This document shows positions 54,521 to 64,000 of a stretch of DNA of 64,000 nt, one piece after another. The notes under the pieces were generated by a model. The model was not told where the DNA came from and ran no database searches. It saw only the letters and a list, made by a program, of their open reading frames with translations. The position numbers were made by a program, and so were the translations under genes. Source of the DNA: an uncultured Gammaproteobacteria bacterium (GTDB lineage: Bacteria; Pseudomonadota; Gammaproteobacteria; CAKMZV01); contig CAKMZV010000003.1 in NCBI GenBank assembly GCA_929200535.1, forward strand, positions 1 to 64,000. Direction: 5' to 3'. The stretch's first letter is position 1. Every line of letters begins with the position of its first letter.

Positions 54521-55078
54521 ATGTCGTATTTTTCACTGCTAATATTAATTACTAGTCATGTTATGTGCTGGTGGCTCATTGGCGGAAGACAAAAATTACA
54601 ACATAGTCCAGTCAAAATCAGCACCTTACTTAGTGGAATACACACTATCCCACACTATATTATTTGTACAATTTCCCCAGAAAATTCTTGGCTATACCCC
54701 TCTCTTGGTAATAAATATATCATTTATTTGATAGAGTTTGGAATTCTGTATTCTTTAGGGTTATTTATACAAGCGCTCTGTATAAGTACCGCTAGCAAAA
54801 TAAAAATGCCAATAGCTACTAAATTAACTATAGAGCCTCATTATCCTTTTAGAAAAGCCGCATTACTGCTATTTACAGTTTATATATCAATACTATTGGT
54901 ATATTTTAATAAAATTGGTGGGTTGCAATACTACCTTACTCATTTTAATAACCGAGATGAGTTGCGAGCTGGCCTTGGGATACTAGATATGTGTAAATTT
55001 CCTGTCGCATATTTAACTATATTATTTTTAGTAGCTTCCTCCCTAAATCTTCGTCTAACCTTTTTTTTCTTATTGTAA
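54521..55078 (+). pseudogene. N-terminal half of a putative Wzy O-antigen polymerase (frameshifted at T8)
   Basis: Multi-TM; terminates just after a T8 tract at 55061-55068. The continuation is in another frame. Confidence 0.65.
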
Positions 55079-55083
55079 TCTTT

Positions 55084-55806
55084 ATGGCAATGATTGAAAT
55101 GCTATTCGGTGGACGCAGAAATCCAATCCAATTTTTGTTATTTGGGTTAATAGGCTTATTAATGGTTGATAAAAATAGACAACTATTTTCACCAAGCAGT
55201 ATAGTTATTACACTTCTCTCCATATCAATTTTTATTGGTTTGTACTCCTTTAGAGCATTACATGTATCTCAATCCGAAGTAGATATTGATATCTTGACGT
55301 ATGTACTGAATATTAGCTACAATGATATCTATATCTTTATAATATCTCATTTTTCTAATAATGATTTTTGGTATGGTTCTATATATCTAGATATTTTTTA
55401 TAAAATTTTCTCTTACTTTAATGGTTCAACAGGTCCATCGCTAGACGAAGGGCTTTATATATATAATATCTATAGAGGAAATTTCATTGAGCCACCCATG
55501 ATCTTGGAGCAAATATATCAAAATTCATTCCCACCTAGGACTTTTGGTAATGGTTATATAAACTTTGGAATCGCAGGAGTATTAATATTTTTTTCTATCA
55601 AAGGTACGCTAACTGGTCTAGCTTATAAAATCATGACTAAATCTAACTATAATCCTATTTTTATGTATATTTACTTAATCATGATTTTTTCTTTTCAATT
55701 AAGTAATTTAAAATTATTTGAATTTATGACTATTTGTAGTGCATTAATACTCCTATCAATACCATTAAGATTAATTAAAAAACGGCAAACTACCACCTAT
55801 AGATAG
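55084..55806 (+). pseudogene. C-terminal half of a putative Wzy O-antigen polymerase
   Basis: Multi-TM. Reading through with T9 instead of T8 gives ...LRLTFFFLIVIFMAMIEMLFGGRRNPIQ.... Confidence 0.65.
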
Positions 55807-56076
55807 ATTTAATTTCTTGATTTAAATGAAAAAAAATTGTCTACAATATTTAGTAGAATCATGCGAGTAAGTACCAAAACTTTTTTTGTAACCAACACGC
55901 CTCTAAAAATATTAATATTATTACACTCAAAAATGAGTTGAATTTAAACTAATAGCAATTTTTATATACAAAATATGAACAGTAAAAAATGAAAAATCGC
56001 ATGGATTGTCATTGTGGAACTTTTATGAATAGATTTGAAACTGTTTTTTTAGTTTAACAAAAATTATTAACATTTC

Positions 56077-57204
56077 ATGAATGAACGAGAGGGAATTTTA
56101 AATAAAAAAATATTTTTTATTGGGACATTACCACCACCTATTGATGGACAATCAAAAATTGCATCAATCGTATTGGAAACGATGTATGAAAACAATGCAG
56201 ACGTGATGGTGCTCAACCTCAATAGAGCTAGGATTTCACGAACTTTTACAGATCAAATTAGGCGTTTTTTTGGGATATTATTGATTTATTCAAAAGTGAT
56301 TTTGAGTCAAAAAAATGTAGATTCAATTTATTTTACTATCTCAGAATCTAAATTAGGTAATGTGAAAGATTTAATTTTGTATTTATTAATTTACAAAAGA
56401 CTCAAATTGCTAACCATACATATGTTAGGGGGAGCTAATATGGATAAAATTTTAAATAATAATAGCTTATTATCTATGCTGAATGTTTTTTTTATGAAAA
56501 AAATGCGTAATGTTATAGTAGAAGGTGCACGTGGTCAGCAAATATTCGCAAAGACATTTACAAAAAATAATATTCACATCACCCCTAATTTTGCCGATGA
56601 ATTTCTATTTTCATCAAAAGAGATATGTCTGGAAAAATATGAAAACATTGAAAAAATAAAATTATTGTATCTTAGCAATATGATACCTGAAAAAGGATAC
56701 TTAACACTAGTTAAAGCTATCCAGCTGTTGCCATCTAAAATCATGTCTCAATTTGAGATAACATTTGTTGGCGGATTTCAACACCAGAAACATCAAAAAG
56801 AATTTAATGAATGTATTCGAAACATGCCTATGATAAAATATCTAGGTCCATTCATTGATGGAGAGAAAAAAAAATCTCTTTACCTGTCTTCACATATCTT
56901 TTGCTTGCCAACATATTACCCTTATGAAGGACAACCTGTCAGTATATTGGAGGCATATGCAACAGGTTGTGCTGTTATAACTACTGAACACGGAGGCATT
57001 TTAGATATTTTCAAAGATAATATTAATGGATTTACTGTTAAAGCTAATTCTCCCGCGGCTTTATCTTCGTGTATGCGTTCCATTGCTACAGATCGACAAA
57101 AATTAAAATATTTTGCATTACGTAATATTGAAGATGCGATTACAATGTATACAAAGCATAGATTTAAATCACAAATATCGGATATATTCTTTCTAACTCA
57201 TTAA
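56077..57204 (+). CDS. Glycosyltransferase family 4-like
   Basis: KIFFIGTLPPPIDGQSKIAS; LYLSNMIPEKGYLTLVKAIQLL; PVSILEAYATGCAVITTEHGGILDIF. Confidence 0.88.
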   Translation: MNEREGILNKKIFFIGTLPPPIDGQSKIASIVLETMYENNADVMVLNLNRARISRTFTDQIRRFFGILLIYSKVILSQKNVDSIYFTISESKLGNVKDLILYLLIYKRLKLLTIHMLGGANMDKILNNNSLLSMLNVFFMKKMRNVIVEGARGQQIFAKTFTKNNIHITPNFADEFLFSSKEICLEKYENIEKIKLLYLSNMIPEKGYLTLVKAIQLLPSKIMSQFEITFVGGFQHQKHQKEFNECIRNMPMIKYLGPFIDGEKKKSLYLSSHIFCLPTYYPYEGQPVSILEAYATGCAVITTEHGGILDIFKDNINGFTVKANSPAALSSCMRSIATDRQKLKYFALRNIEDAITMYTKHRFKSQISDIFFLTH

Positions 57205-57220
57205 AATTACTTAAAATTAA

Positions 57221-57937
57221 ATGAATTTATTAGATAGCGGAATTATCGGAAATGGAATGATTGCCTCTGAAATAAAAAAAAGTTGGCAAAATCCCGCAAA
57301 TTATGTCATATTTGCATCTGGAGTATCAGATTCATTATGTACCGACTCTAGCCAATTTGCAAGAGAAAAAAACCTCTTATCACAGATAATTGAACAGTTA
57401 AATGATGATAGAATACTAGTATACTTTAGTACTTGTAGTGTTTTTGATGCCTCTAAAATCAAAATATCGCAGTATATACAGCATAAATTAGCTATGGAGT
57501 CTTTAGTAAAGAAATGTGAATCCTATCAAATATTTCGATTACCTCAAATAATTGGTATTAGTAATTCCAAAAAAACCTTAGTTAGCTATTTCTATGAGGC
57601 AATCACGAATACCCGAAAACTCATTATACAACGCAATGCTATAAGAAATCTTCTTGATGTCACAGATGTTGTTAGTTTAACTTCAGCTATATGCGACAGT
57701 AAAAAATTTATTAATTCTACGCTTAATATTGCAAGCACTCGATACGATTCAGTAATTCGAATTGTGGAAATTTTGGAAAAATTGATCGGTCAAAAAGCGT
57801 TAACAAAATATATTGATGGTGGAAGTGCTTATTTTATCGATACTAAAATTGTGGAAGAATTTAATAAAAATCTTGGAATTGTATTTGATGCTCAATACTT
57901 ACCTAGGGTCATTCAAAAATATTACGGTTCATGTTAA
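57221..57937 (+). CDS. NAD(P)-dependent SDR/epimerase-like protein
   Basis: YFSTCSVFDASK...YIQHKLAMESLV; nucleotide-sugar SDR-like organisation. Confidence 0.6.
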   Translation: MNLLDSGIIGNGMIASEIKKSWQNPANYVIFASGVSDSLCTDSSQFAREKNLLSQIIEQLNDDRILVYFSTCSVFDASKIKISQYIQHKLAMESLVKKCESYQIFRLPQIIGISNSKKTLVSYFYEAITNTRKLIIQRNAIRNLLDVTDVVSLTSAICDSKKFINSTLNIASTRYDSVIRIVEILEKLIGQKALTKYIDGGSAYFIDTKIVEEFNKNLGIVFDAQYLPRVIQKYYGSC

Positions 57938-57938
57938 T

Positions 57939-59078
57939 ATGAATTTAAAAAAAAAAATATGTATTCGCTGTGTGATGGATTACAGAGATTCAAAAATTAC
58001 TTTTGATGAAAATGGTATTTGTGATCATTGTCAAAATTTTGATAATAACATTAAACCTAATTGGCACACGGATCAAAAAGGAGATTTAGAATTAAAACAA
58101 ATAACTACCAAAATAAAGCAAGAGGGCATTAACAAAGATTTTGACTGTATTATTGGCTTAAGTGGCGGGCTGGATAGTTCGTATACTGCTTATATTGCGA
58201 AAGAGATTATGGGTCTAAGACCATTATTGCTGCATGTTGATGCAGGATGGAATACTGATCAAGCAGTAAGTAATATTGAAAAATTAGTTAATGGATTAGA
58301 GTTAGAGCTCTATACAGAAGTAATAAATTGGAAAGAAATGCAAGACTTGCAAGTAGCATTTTTAAAATCACAAATACCCGACCAGGACATTCCACAAGAT
58401 ACTGCGTTTTTTTCAACACTCTATAAATTTGCAAAACAACATGGCATAAAATATGTTTTAACTGGTGGCAACTATTCAACAGAATGTTGTCGAGAACCTG
58501 ATGAGTGGGGGGCATTCCCTGGTATAGATAAAACATTAATTAATAATATACATAAAAATTTTGGCTCACAAAAACTAAAAACTTTTCCAATTATAGATAC
58601 CTTAGTTTATAAAATATTCTATCATAGAATTTTAGGTATGAAAGTCTTTAAACCTTTGAATTATGTTCCCTTTATCAAGAAAGATGCTGAAATTTTATTA
58701 AATGAAAAATATGGTTGGAAACCATTTCAACACAAACATCATGAATCTCGATTTACTCGCTTCTATGAAGATTATTGGATGCCGAGAAAATTTGGATATG
58801 AAAAACGGCGTGCACATTTTTCAAGCTTAATTATGACTGAACAAATGACCAGAGAGAGTGCGATAGAACGATTAAAAACTCCAGAAATGGATGATCAGTT
58901 TATGAAATTAGAATTTGAATTTGTTGCTAATAAACTCAATCTTTCAGTGGCTGAACTTCAAGAGATATTTGATGGCAAAAATAAAAACTTTCATGATTAT
59001 AAAAACAAATATAAAATTTTTCATTTTGGAGGAAAGATTTTAAATTTTCTAGGCTTGGAGCGTAGACAATACCGATGA
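57939..59078 (+). CDS. N-acetyl sugar amidotransferase (WbpG/LfnA/WbuX-like)
   Basis: CIRCVMDYRDSKITFDENGICDHC; PP-loop GLSGGLDSSYTAYIA. Start at 57939 favoured over the ORF-track start. Confidence 0.88.
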   Translation: MNLKKKICIRCVMDYRDSKITFDENGICDHCQNFDNNIKPNWHTDQKGDLELKQITTKIKQEGINKDFDCIIGLSGGLDSSYTAYIAKEIMGLRPLLLHVDAGWNTDQAVSNIEKLVNGLELELYTEVINWKEMQDLQVAFLKSQIPDQDIPQDTAFFSTLYKFAKQHGIKYVLTGGNYSTECCREPDEWGAFPGIDKTLINNIHKNFGSQKLKTFPIIDTLVYKIFYHRILGMKVFKPLNYVPFIKKDAEILLNEKYGWKPFQHKHHESRFTRFYEDYWMPRKFGYEKRRAHFSSLIMTEQMTRESAIERLKTPEMDDQFMKLEFEFVANKLNLSVAELQEIFDGKNKNFHDYKNKYKIFHFGGKILNFLGLERRQYR

Positions 59079-59698
59079 TTACGATTATTGATTACGGTTT
59101 AGGCAATATTCAGGCATTTTTAAATATCTATAAAGAGTTGCACGTACCTGCACAAGTTGCTAGGAACAAGGATGACTTAGAAGGTGCTAGCAAGTTGATT
59201 TTACCTGGCGTTGGGCATTTTGACTATGCAATGCAGAAGTTTAACACTTCTGGCATGCGAGAAGAGATTGAAAGGCTTGTACTAAAGAATAAAGTTACTA
59301 CACTGGGTATTTGCGTGGGTATGCAAATGATGGCAGATTTTAGTGAAGAAGGCGTTGAAACTGGATTAGGCTGGATTAAAGGGACTATCAAGAATCTCAA
59401 AGCAATTTTAAAAAATAAAGATGAACACAATTTACCACTCCCTCATATGGGATGGAATAAAGTAACATCAAATCATAAACGCTTATTTAATAACCTTAAC
59501 TCTAATGATTTAGAATTTTACTTTTTACATTCGTATTACTTTGATTGTACTTCTAAAAAAAATTATATTGCGAATACGAGATATGGTTCAAATTTTTGTT
59601 GTGCTGTAAATAGTGAAAATATCTTTGGTGTACAATTTCACCCAGAAAAAAGTCATCATTTTGGTGTTCAATTGCTTAAAAATTTTTCAGAATTATAG
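59075..59698 (+). CDS. hisH: HisH-like glutamine amidotransferase subunit (WbuY-like)
   Basis: MITIIDYGLGNIQAF; GICVGMQMM; GVQFHPEKSHHFG. Confidence 0.9.
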   Translation: MITIIDYGLGNIQAFLNIYKELHVPAQVARNKDDLEGASKLILPGVGHFDYAMQKFNTSGMREEIERLVLKNKVTTLGICVGMQMMADFSEEGVETGLGWIKGTIKNLKAILKNKDEHNLPLPHMGWNKVTSNHKRLFNNLNSNDLEFYFLHSYYFDCTSKKNYIANTRYGSNFCCAVNSENIFGVQFHPEKSHHFGVQLLKNFSEL

Positions 59699-59702
59699 AT
59701 AT

Positions 59703-60473
59703 ATGCTAAGAGCAAGAGTGACGCCATGTTTATTGGTACAAGATGGCGGATTAGTAAAGACTACTAAGTTTCAAGACGCTAAATATATCGGAGATCCAAT
59801 TAATGCAGTAAGAATTTTCAATGAGAAAAAAGCAGATGAACTAATTGTTTTAGATATACATGCTAGTGCAAATAACGCAGAACCAGATTATAAGATGATT
59901 AAACATCTTGCCAAAGAATGTCGCATGCCATTATGCTATGGAGGTGGTATTAAAACTCTATCGCATGTTGAAAAAATTATCGCCTTAGGAGTAGAAAAGG
60001 TTGCTTTAAGCTCTATTGTGCTTGAGCAGCCTAATCTCATTATCGAAATCGCTAATAAGGTTGGGCGGCAAAGTGTTGTTGTGGTTTTAGATATTAAGAA
60101 AAAAGCGTTATCTAATAGTTACACCATTTGGACACTAAACGGAAAACACAACACGAAGAAAAACGTAATTGATATTATACAAAAAGTCCAAAATTTAGGT
60201 ATCGGTGAAATTATTTTAAATTTCATTGATTTTGATGGTACTGAATCTGGCTATCCTATTAAAGTCATTCAGCAACTAAAGAGCTACATCCAAGTCCCTC
60301 TAACTATATTAGGAGGAGCTAAATCTCTTGAAGATATGGGTAGTGCAATAAAACAGTGTGGATTAATGGGTGTTGCTGCAGGTAGCTTATTTGTTTTTAA
60401 AGGGAAGTATCGTGCAGTCTTGATTAATTACCCTAACCAGCAACAAAAAGAAAAATTCATATATGGAAAATAA
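59703..60473 (+). CDS. hisF: HisF-like cyclase subunit (WbuZ-like)
   Basis: MLRARVTPCLLVQDGGLVKTTKF; CYGGGIKTLSHVEKI; LGGAKSLEDM. Start at 59703 favoured over 59613. Confidence 0.88.
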   Translation: MLRARVTPCLLVQDGGLVKTTKFQDAKYIGDPINAVRIFNEKKADELIVLDIHASANNAEPDYKMIKHLAKECRMPLCYGGGIKTLSHVEKIIALGVEKVALSSIVLEQPNLIIEIANKVGRQSVVVVLDIKKKALSNSYTIWTLNGKHNTKKNVIDIIQKVQNLGIGEIILNFIDFDGTESGYPIKVIQQLKSYIQVPLTILGGAKSLEDMGSAIKQCGLMGVAAGSLFVFKGKYRAVLINYPNQQQKEKFIYGK

Positions 60474-61506
60474 CGTTTTTAAAAATAAAACTTTATTAAT
60501 CACTGGTGGTACTGGGTCTTTTGGCAATGCTGTATTAAAACGCTTTCTTAATACAGATATAACTCAAATACGTATCTTTAGTCGTGATGAAAAGAAGCAA
60601 GACGATATGCGTCGCAAATATGCTGATAATCGCCTCCAATTTTTTATTGGTGATGTAAGAGACTATGAGTCTATAATAAATGCCATCAGAGGGGTTGATT
60701 ATGTTTTTCATTCAGCGGCTTTAAAACAAGTACCATCATGTGAATTCCATCCAATTGAAGCTGTAAAAACAAATATATTGGGAACAGAAAATGTATTAAC
60801 TGCAGCTATTAATACTCAGGTAAAACGAGTGGTTTGTTTAAGCACAGATAAAGCAGTTTATCCAATAAATGCCATGGGGATATCAAAAGCGATGATGGAA
60901 AAAATTGTAGTTGCAAAAGCACGGCAAGGTGGAAAACAGACAGTAATATGTGGAACTCGCTATGGCAATGTTATGGCATCTCGAGGCTCTGTCATTCCTC
61001 TTTTTTTAGAGTTAATATGTCAAAACAAACCCTTGACCTTAACAGATCCATATATGACGCGTTTTATGATGACCTTGGAGGACGCTGTAAATTTAGTTTT
61101 ATTTGCTTTTGAAAATGGAAAGGGCGGGGATATTTTTGTACAAAAAGCTCCCGCCGCAACCATTAAAATCTTAGCACAAGCTTTATGCGAAATCATGGAT
61201 AAACGAAATTATCCAAACCAAATCATAGGTACTAGGCACGGAGAAAAAAAGTATGAGTCCCTCTTATCAAGAGAAGAGATGACATACGCCAAGGATATGG
61301 GAGAATACTATAAAATCCCTCCTGATTTAAGAGATTTAAATTACTCTAAATATATTGATTCAGGAGAAGAAAGTATTACTAATTCTAATGAATATAATTC
61401 TGATAATACCAGACAATTAAATATTGAAGAAATGAAGCTTTTACTGAATAAATTAAATTTTATCAAGGCAGCTAAAAAAGGTGAATTTCTTGATCCTGAA
61501 AGCTAA
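60463..61506 (+). CDS. fnlA: UDP-GlcNAc 4,6-dehydratase/5-epimerase (FnlA/WbjB/CapE-like)
   Basis: TLLITGGTGSFGNAVLKRFL...DEKKQDDMRRKY; SAALKQVPSCEFHPIEAVKTNILG. Confidence 0.88.
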   Translation: MENNVFKNKTLLITGGTGSFGNAVLKRFLNTDITQIRIFSRDEKKQDDMRRKYADNRLQFFIGDVRDYESIINAIRGVDYVFHSAALKQVPSCEFHPIEAVKTNILGTENVLTAAINTQVKRVVCLSTDKAVYPINAMGISKAMMEKIVVAKARQGGKQTVICGTRYGNVMASRGSVIPLFLELICQNKPLTLTDPYMTRFMMTLEDAVNLVLFAFENGKGGDIFVQKAPAATIKILAQALCEIMDKRNYPNQIIGTRHGEKKYESLLSREEMTYAKDMGEYYKIPPDLRDLNYSKYIDSGEESITNSNEYNSDNTRQLNIEEMKLLLNKLNFIKAAKKGEFLDPES

Positions 61507-61509
61507 AAA

Positions 61510-62613
61510 ATGAAAATATTAGTCACAGGTGCTGAAGGATTTATTGGCAAAAATTTAATTATTAAACTCAATGAGTTGGGGATAGAGTTCAATCAATATA
61601 CTCGTTCTAACTCCCCACAAGATTTGCCATATTTACTTGAAAACACTAAATGCGTGGTACATTTGGCTGGCGAAAATAGACCTTTAAAAAAGGAAAAATT
61701 TGATATTGTAAATGCTGGATTAACCGAATCACTTTGTGAAGCGATTCGTATAAAAGAACGCAAAATTCCTATTATTTTTTCTTCTTCCTCGCAAGCAATA
61801 CTTGACAATGCTTATGGGGAAAGTAAATTAAAAGCCGAAACGATTATACGAAAGCTTAGTGCACAAATTAAAAACCAAGTATATATTTACCGTTTACCAG
61901 GGGTATTTGGCAAGTGGTGTAAGCCAAATTATAATTCTGTTGTCGCTACATTTTGCCATAATATTAGCCACAATCTACCCATTAAAGTAAATGATACTTC
62001 TGTAGAATTAGAGTTAGTCTATATAGATGATGTCATCTCAGAATTTATTTCTATTATTCAAGGAGAGAAGAAGCATTGTAAAAATTTAACTCTTCAACCA
62101 AGTTATAAAATAACTCTTGGTGATTTAGCCAATCAAATAAAACACTTTCGCGAAAGCAGAACTTCCCTTGTATCAGAAAAAGTGGGGACAGGATTAATTA
62201 GAAAACTTTACTCAACCTATCTTAGTTATTTGCCTCCAGAGCAATTTTCTTATCCTATATTAACTCACAGGGATGCGAGGGGAATGTTTGCGGAAGTTTT
62301 AAAAACAAAAGATAGTGGGCAATTTTCATTTTTCACTGCAGATGTGGGGGTAACTCGAGGAGGACATTATCACCATACTAAAACTGAAAAGTTTTTAGTT
62401 TTACAAGGGACTGTACAGTTTAATTTTAAGCATATTGTTTCAGGAAAAACATATAAAATCATCACTTCATCAACTAAATTGGAAATTGTTGAAACTCCCC
62501 CAGGTTGGTCTCATAGTATTACTAATATTAGCACTCAAGAAATAATTGTTATGCTTTGGGCTAATGAAATATTTGATCCAAATACTCCTGACACAATTTC
62601 CTACAAGATATAA
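61510..62613 (+). CDS. fnlB: UDP-L-FucNAc synthesis reductase/epimerase (FnlB/WbjC/CapF-like)
   Basis: N-terminal SDR MKILVTGAEGFIGKNL; C-terminal cupin GVTRGGHYHHTKTEKFLVLQGTVQFNF. Confidence 0.87.
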   Translation: MKILVTGAEGFIGKNLIIKLNELGIEFNQYTRSNSPQDLPYLLENTKCVVHLAGENRPLKKEKFDIVNAGLTESLCEAIRIKERKIPIIFSSSSQAILDNAYGESKLKAETIIRKLSAQIKNQVYIYRLPGVFGKWCKPNYNSVVATFCHNISHNLPIKVNDTSVELELVYIDDVISEFISIIQGEKKHCKNLTLQPSYKITLGDLANQIKHFRESRTSLVSEKVGTGLIRKLYSTYLSYLPPEQFSYPILTHRDARGMFAEVLKTKDSGQFSFFTADVGVTRGGHYHHTKTEKFLVLQGTVQFNFKHIVSGKTYKIITSSTKLEIVETPPGWSHSITNISTQEIIVMLWANEIFDPNTPDTISYKI

Positions 62614-62617
62614 AAAA

Positions 62618-63748
62618 ATGAAAAAGATAAAAGTTGCCACGATTGTCGGAACTCGACCAGAAATAATTCGCCTATCGTGCGTCATTAAAAAATTAGACCA
62701 ATACTGCGAACATATACTCATTCACACAGGACAAAACTATGATTATGAATTAAATGAAATATTTTTTAATGATTTAGATATTCGGAAGCCTGATTATTTT
62801 TTAGATGCTGCTGGATTAAGTAGTGCCGAAACAATTGGTAATGTCATTATTAAAGTTGATAAAGTGCTGGAAAAAATCAAGCCAGAGGCTGTGCTTGTAT
62901 TAGGAGATACAAATAGTTGTATGGCAGTATTACCAGCTAAACGTAGAAAAATTCCTACTTTTCATATGGAAGCAGGCAATCGTTGTTTTGACCAACGTGT
63001 TCCAGAAGAAATTAATCGACGTTTGGTAGATCATATGGCAGATATTAACCTCACCTATAGCAACATTGCTCGAAGTTATTTATTAGCAGAAGGATTACCT
63101 GCCGATATGATCATCAAAACTGGGAGTCCCATGCTTGAAGTCCTGAATACCTACCTTCAAGGAATAGATGCCTCCGATATATTAACACATTTAAATTTAA
63201 AAAAATATGACTTTTTTGTCGTGAGCGCTCACCGCGAAGAAAATATCAACTCTGATGAAAATTTTTCAAATTTGATAACAACACTCAATCATATTGCTAC
63301 AACCTATCAAAAACCAATTATCATATCAACACATCCTCGTACTCAAAAACGTATTGACTCTCTCTCTCTCAAATTAAATTCCTTAATTAGATTACTAAAA
63401 CCTCTAGGTTTTAAAGATTATAATAAATTACAAATTTCAGCTAAAGCTGTGTTATCAGATAGTGGCACTATCAATGAAGAATCCTCTATTTTAAATTTCC
63501 CAGCTTTAAACCTTCGTGAAGCACATGAGCGTCCAGAAGGTATGGAGGAAGCTGCCGTTATTTTAACTGGGCTAAAAAAAGAAAGAATTATGCAAGCTTT
63601 GGAGATTATTCATAAGCAACCCAGAGGAAATCAGAGATTAATACGTCAAGTTTATGATTACACATCACCTAATGTGTCTGATAAAATAGTACGATTAATT
63701 CATAGTTATACAGACTATGTAAATCGTATTGTCTGGAAGAAATTTTAA
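62618..63748 (+). CDS. fnlC: UDP-GlcNAc 2-epimerase-like (FnlC/WbjD/CapG-like)
   Basis: KVATIVGTRPEIIRLSCVIKKL; HTGQNYDYELNEIFF; VSAHREENI. Start MKKIKVATIVGTRPE at 62618. Confidence 0.88.
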   Translation: MKKIKVATIVGTRPEIIRLSCVIKKLDQYCEHILIHTGQNYDYELNEIFFNDLDIRKPDYFLDAAGLSSAETIGNVIIKVDKVLEKIKPEAVLVLGDTNSCMAVLPAKRRKIPTFHMEAGNRCFDQRVPEEINRRLVDHMADINLTYSNIARSYLLAEGLPADMIIKTGSPMLEVLNTYLQGIDASDILTHLNLKKYDFFVVSAHREENINSDENFSNLITTLNHIATTYQKPIIISTHPRTQKRIDSLSLKLNSLIRLLKPLGFKDYNKLQISAKAVLSDSGTINEESSILNFPALNLREAHERPEGMEEAAVILTGLKKERIMQALEIIHKQPRGNQRLIRQVYDYTSPNVSDKIVRLIHSYTDYVNRIVWKKF

Positions 63749-63749
63749 T

Positions 63750-64000
63750 ATGCTATTCAAACTAAAGAGATACGATTTTGCTATTGTGCATCGTAATTTT
63801 TGGCCAAAAAGTGACATTATAGGCGAAGCACTACTTCAATTAGCCGAAAAATCCCAAAAAAATGGAAAAAAAGTAGCTGTTATTACACAATCTTATAGTA
63901 ATTTACATCAAACTTTGGAAGAAAAAAATAGAGGTAATAATATTCTTTTTAAAGTGAGCAAATTAAGAAGTGATTCCTCCACCAAGCTAATATATCGTAT
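63750..64000 (+). CDS. Start of a next polysaccharide gene, probably a glycosyltransferase (cut by the window edge)
   Basis: Open frame MLFKLKRYDFAIVHRNFWPKSDIIGEALLQLAEKSQKNGKKVAVITQSYSNLHQ... to the window end. Confidence 0.6.
   Translation, partial: MLFKLKRYDFAIVHRNFWPKSDIIGEALLQLAEKSQKNGKKVAVITQSYSNLHQTLEEKNRGNNILFKVSKLRSDSSTKLIYR

Noticed and set aside
59075-60473. hisH/hisF interpreted as histidine biosynthesis genes
   Set aside because: Located next to a WbpG-like amidotransferase within a polysaccharide locus and without other his genes. The amidine-sugar role is more consistent.

Overview
AT-rich bacterial chromosome segment, probably betaproteobacterial/Alcaligenaceae-like (low-confidence guess from gene content). 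Four blocks stand out. (1) 1-13.4 kb: a secreted RTX/adhesin locus with a 3400-aa calcium-binding repeat protein, a lipoprotein, and an upstream lipase-like gene that shares an exact 138-nt module with the giant gene and then ends in unrelated sequence. (2) 15-29 kb: a divergent cluster that reads as a complete sulfoacetate-to-sulfate pathway: AMP-forming CoA ligase (SauT-like), acylating aldehyde dehydrogenase (SauS-like), a TctCBA tripartite tricarboxylate-type transporter, an IclR regulator, sulfoacetaldehyde acetyltransferase (Xsc), and a three-subunit molybdoenzyme without a Tat signal (SoeABC-like sulfite dehydrogenase). A 161-bp near-perfect foldback lies between the regulator and the transporter. 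(3) 29-46 kb: mostly housekeeping genes (leuA, pssA, nrdBA, metZ, dsbD, glmM, a homocysteine methyltransferase family gene) plus small membrane-protein ORFs missing from the ORF track. (4) 46-64 kb: a surface polysaccharide locus with Wzz, Wzx, Wzy, UDP-L-FucNAc synthesis (FnlABC-like) and an amidine-forming WbuXYZ/WbpG-HisH-HisF trio. It also contains a phosphonate module (cytidylyltransferase-PEP mutase fusion, phosphonopyruvate decarboxylase, phosphonoacetaldehyde reductase-like Fe-ADH) and a tandem LicD-LicD protein. Together these suggest a 2-hydroxyethylphosphonate-decorated glycan. The wzy-like gene is split at a T8 tract and the amidotransferase carries an A11 tract at its start. All assignments come from reading motifs and gene order; no database search was run.
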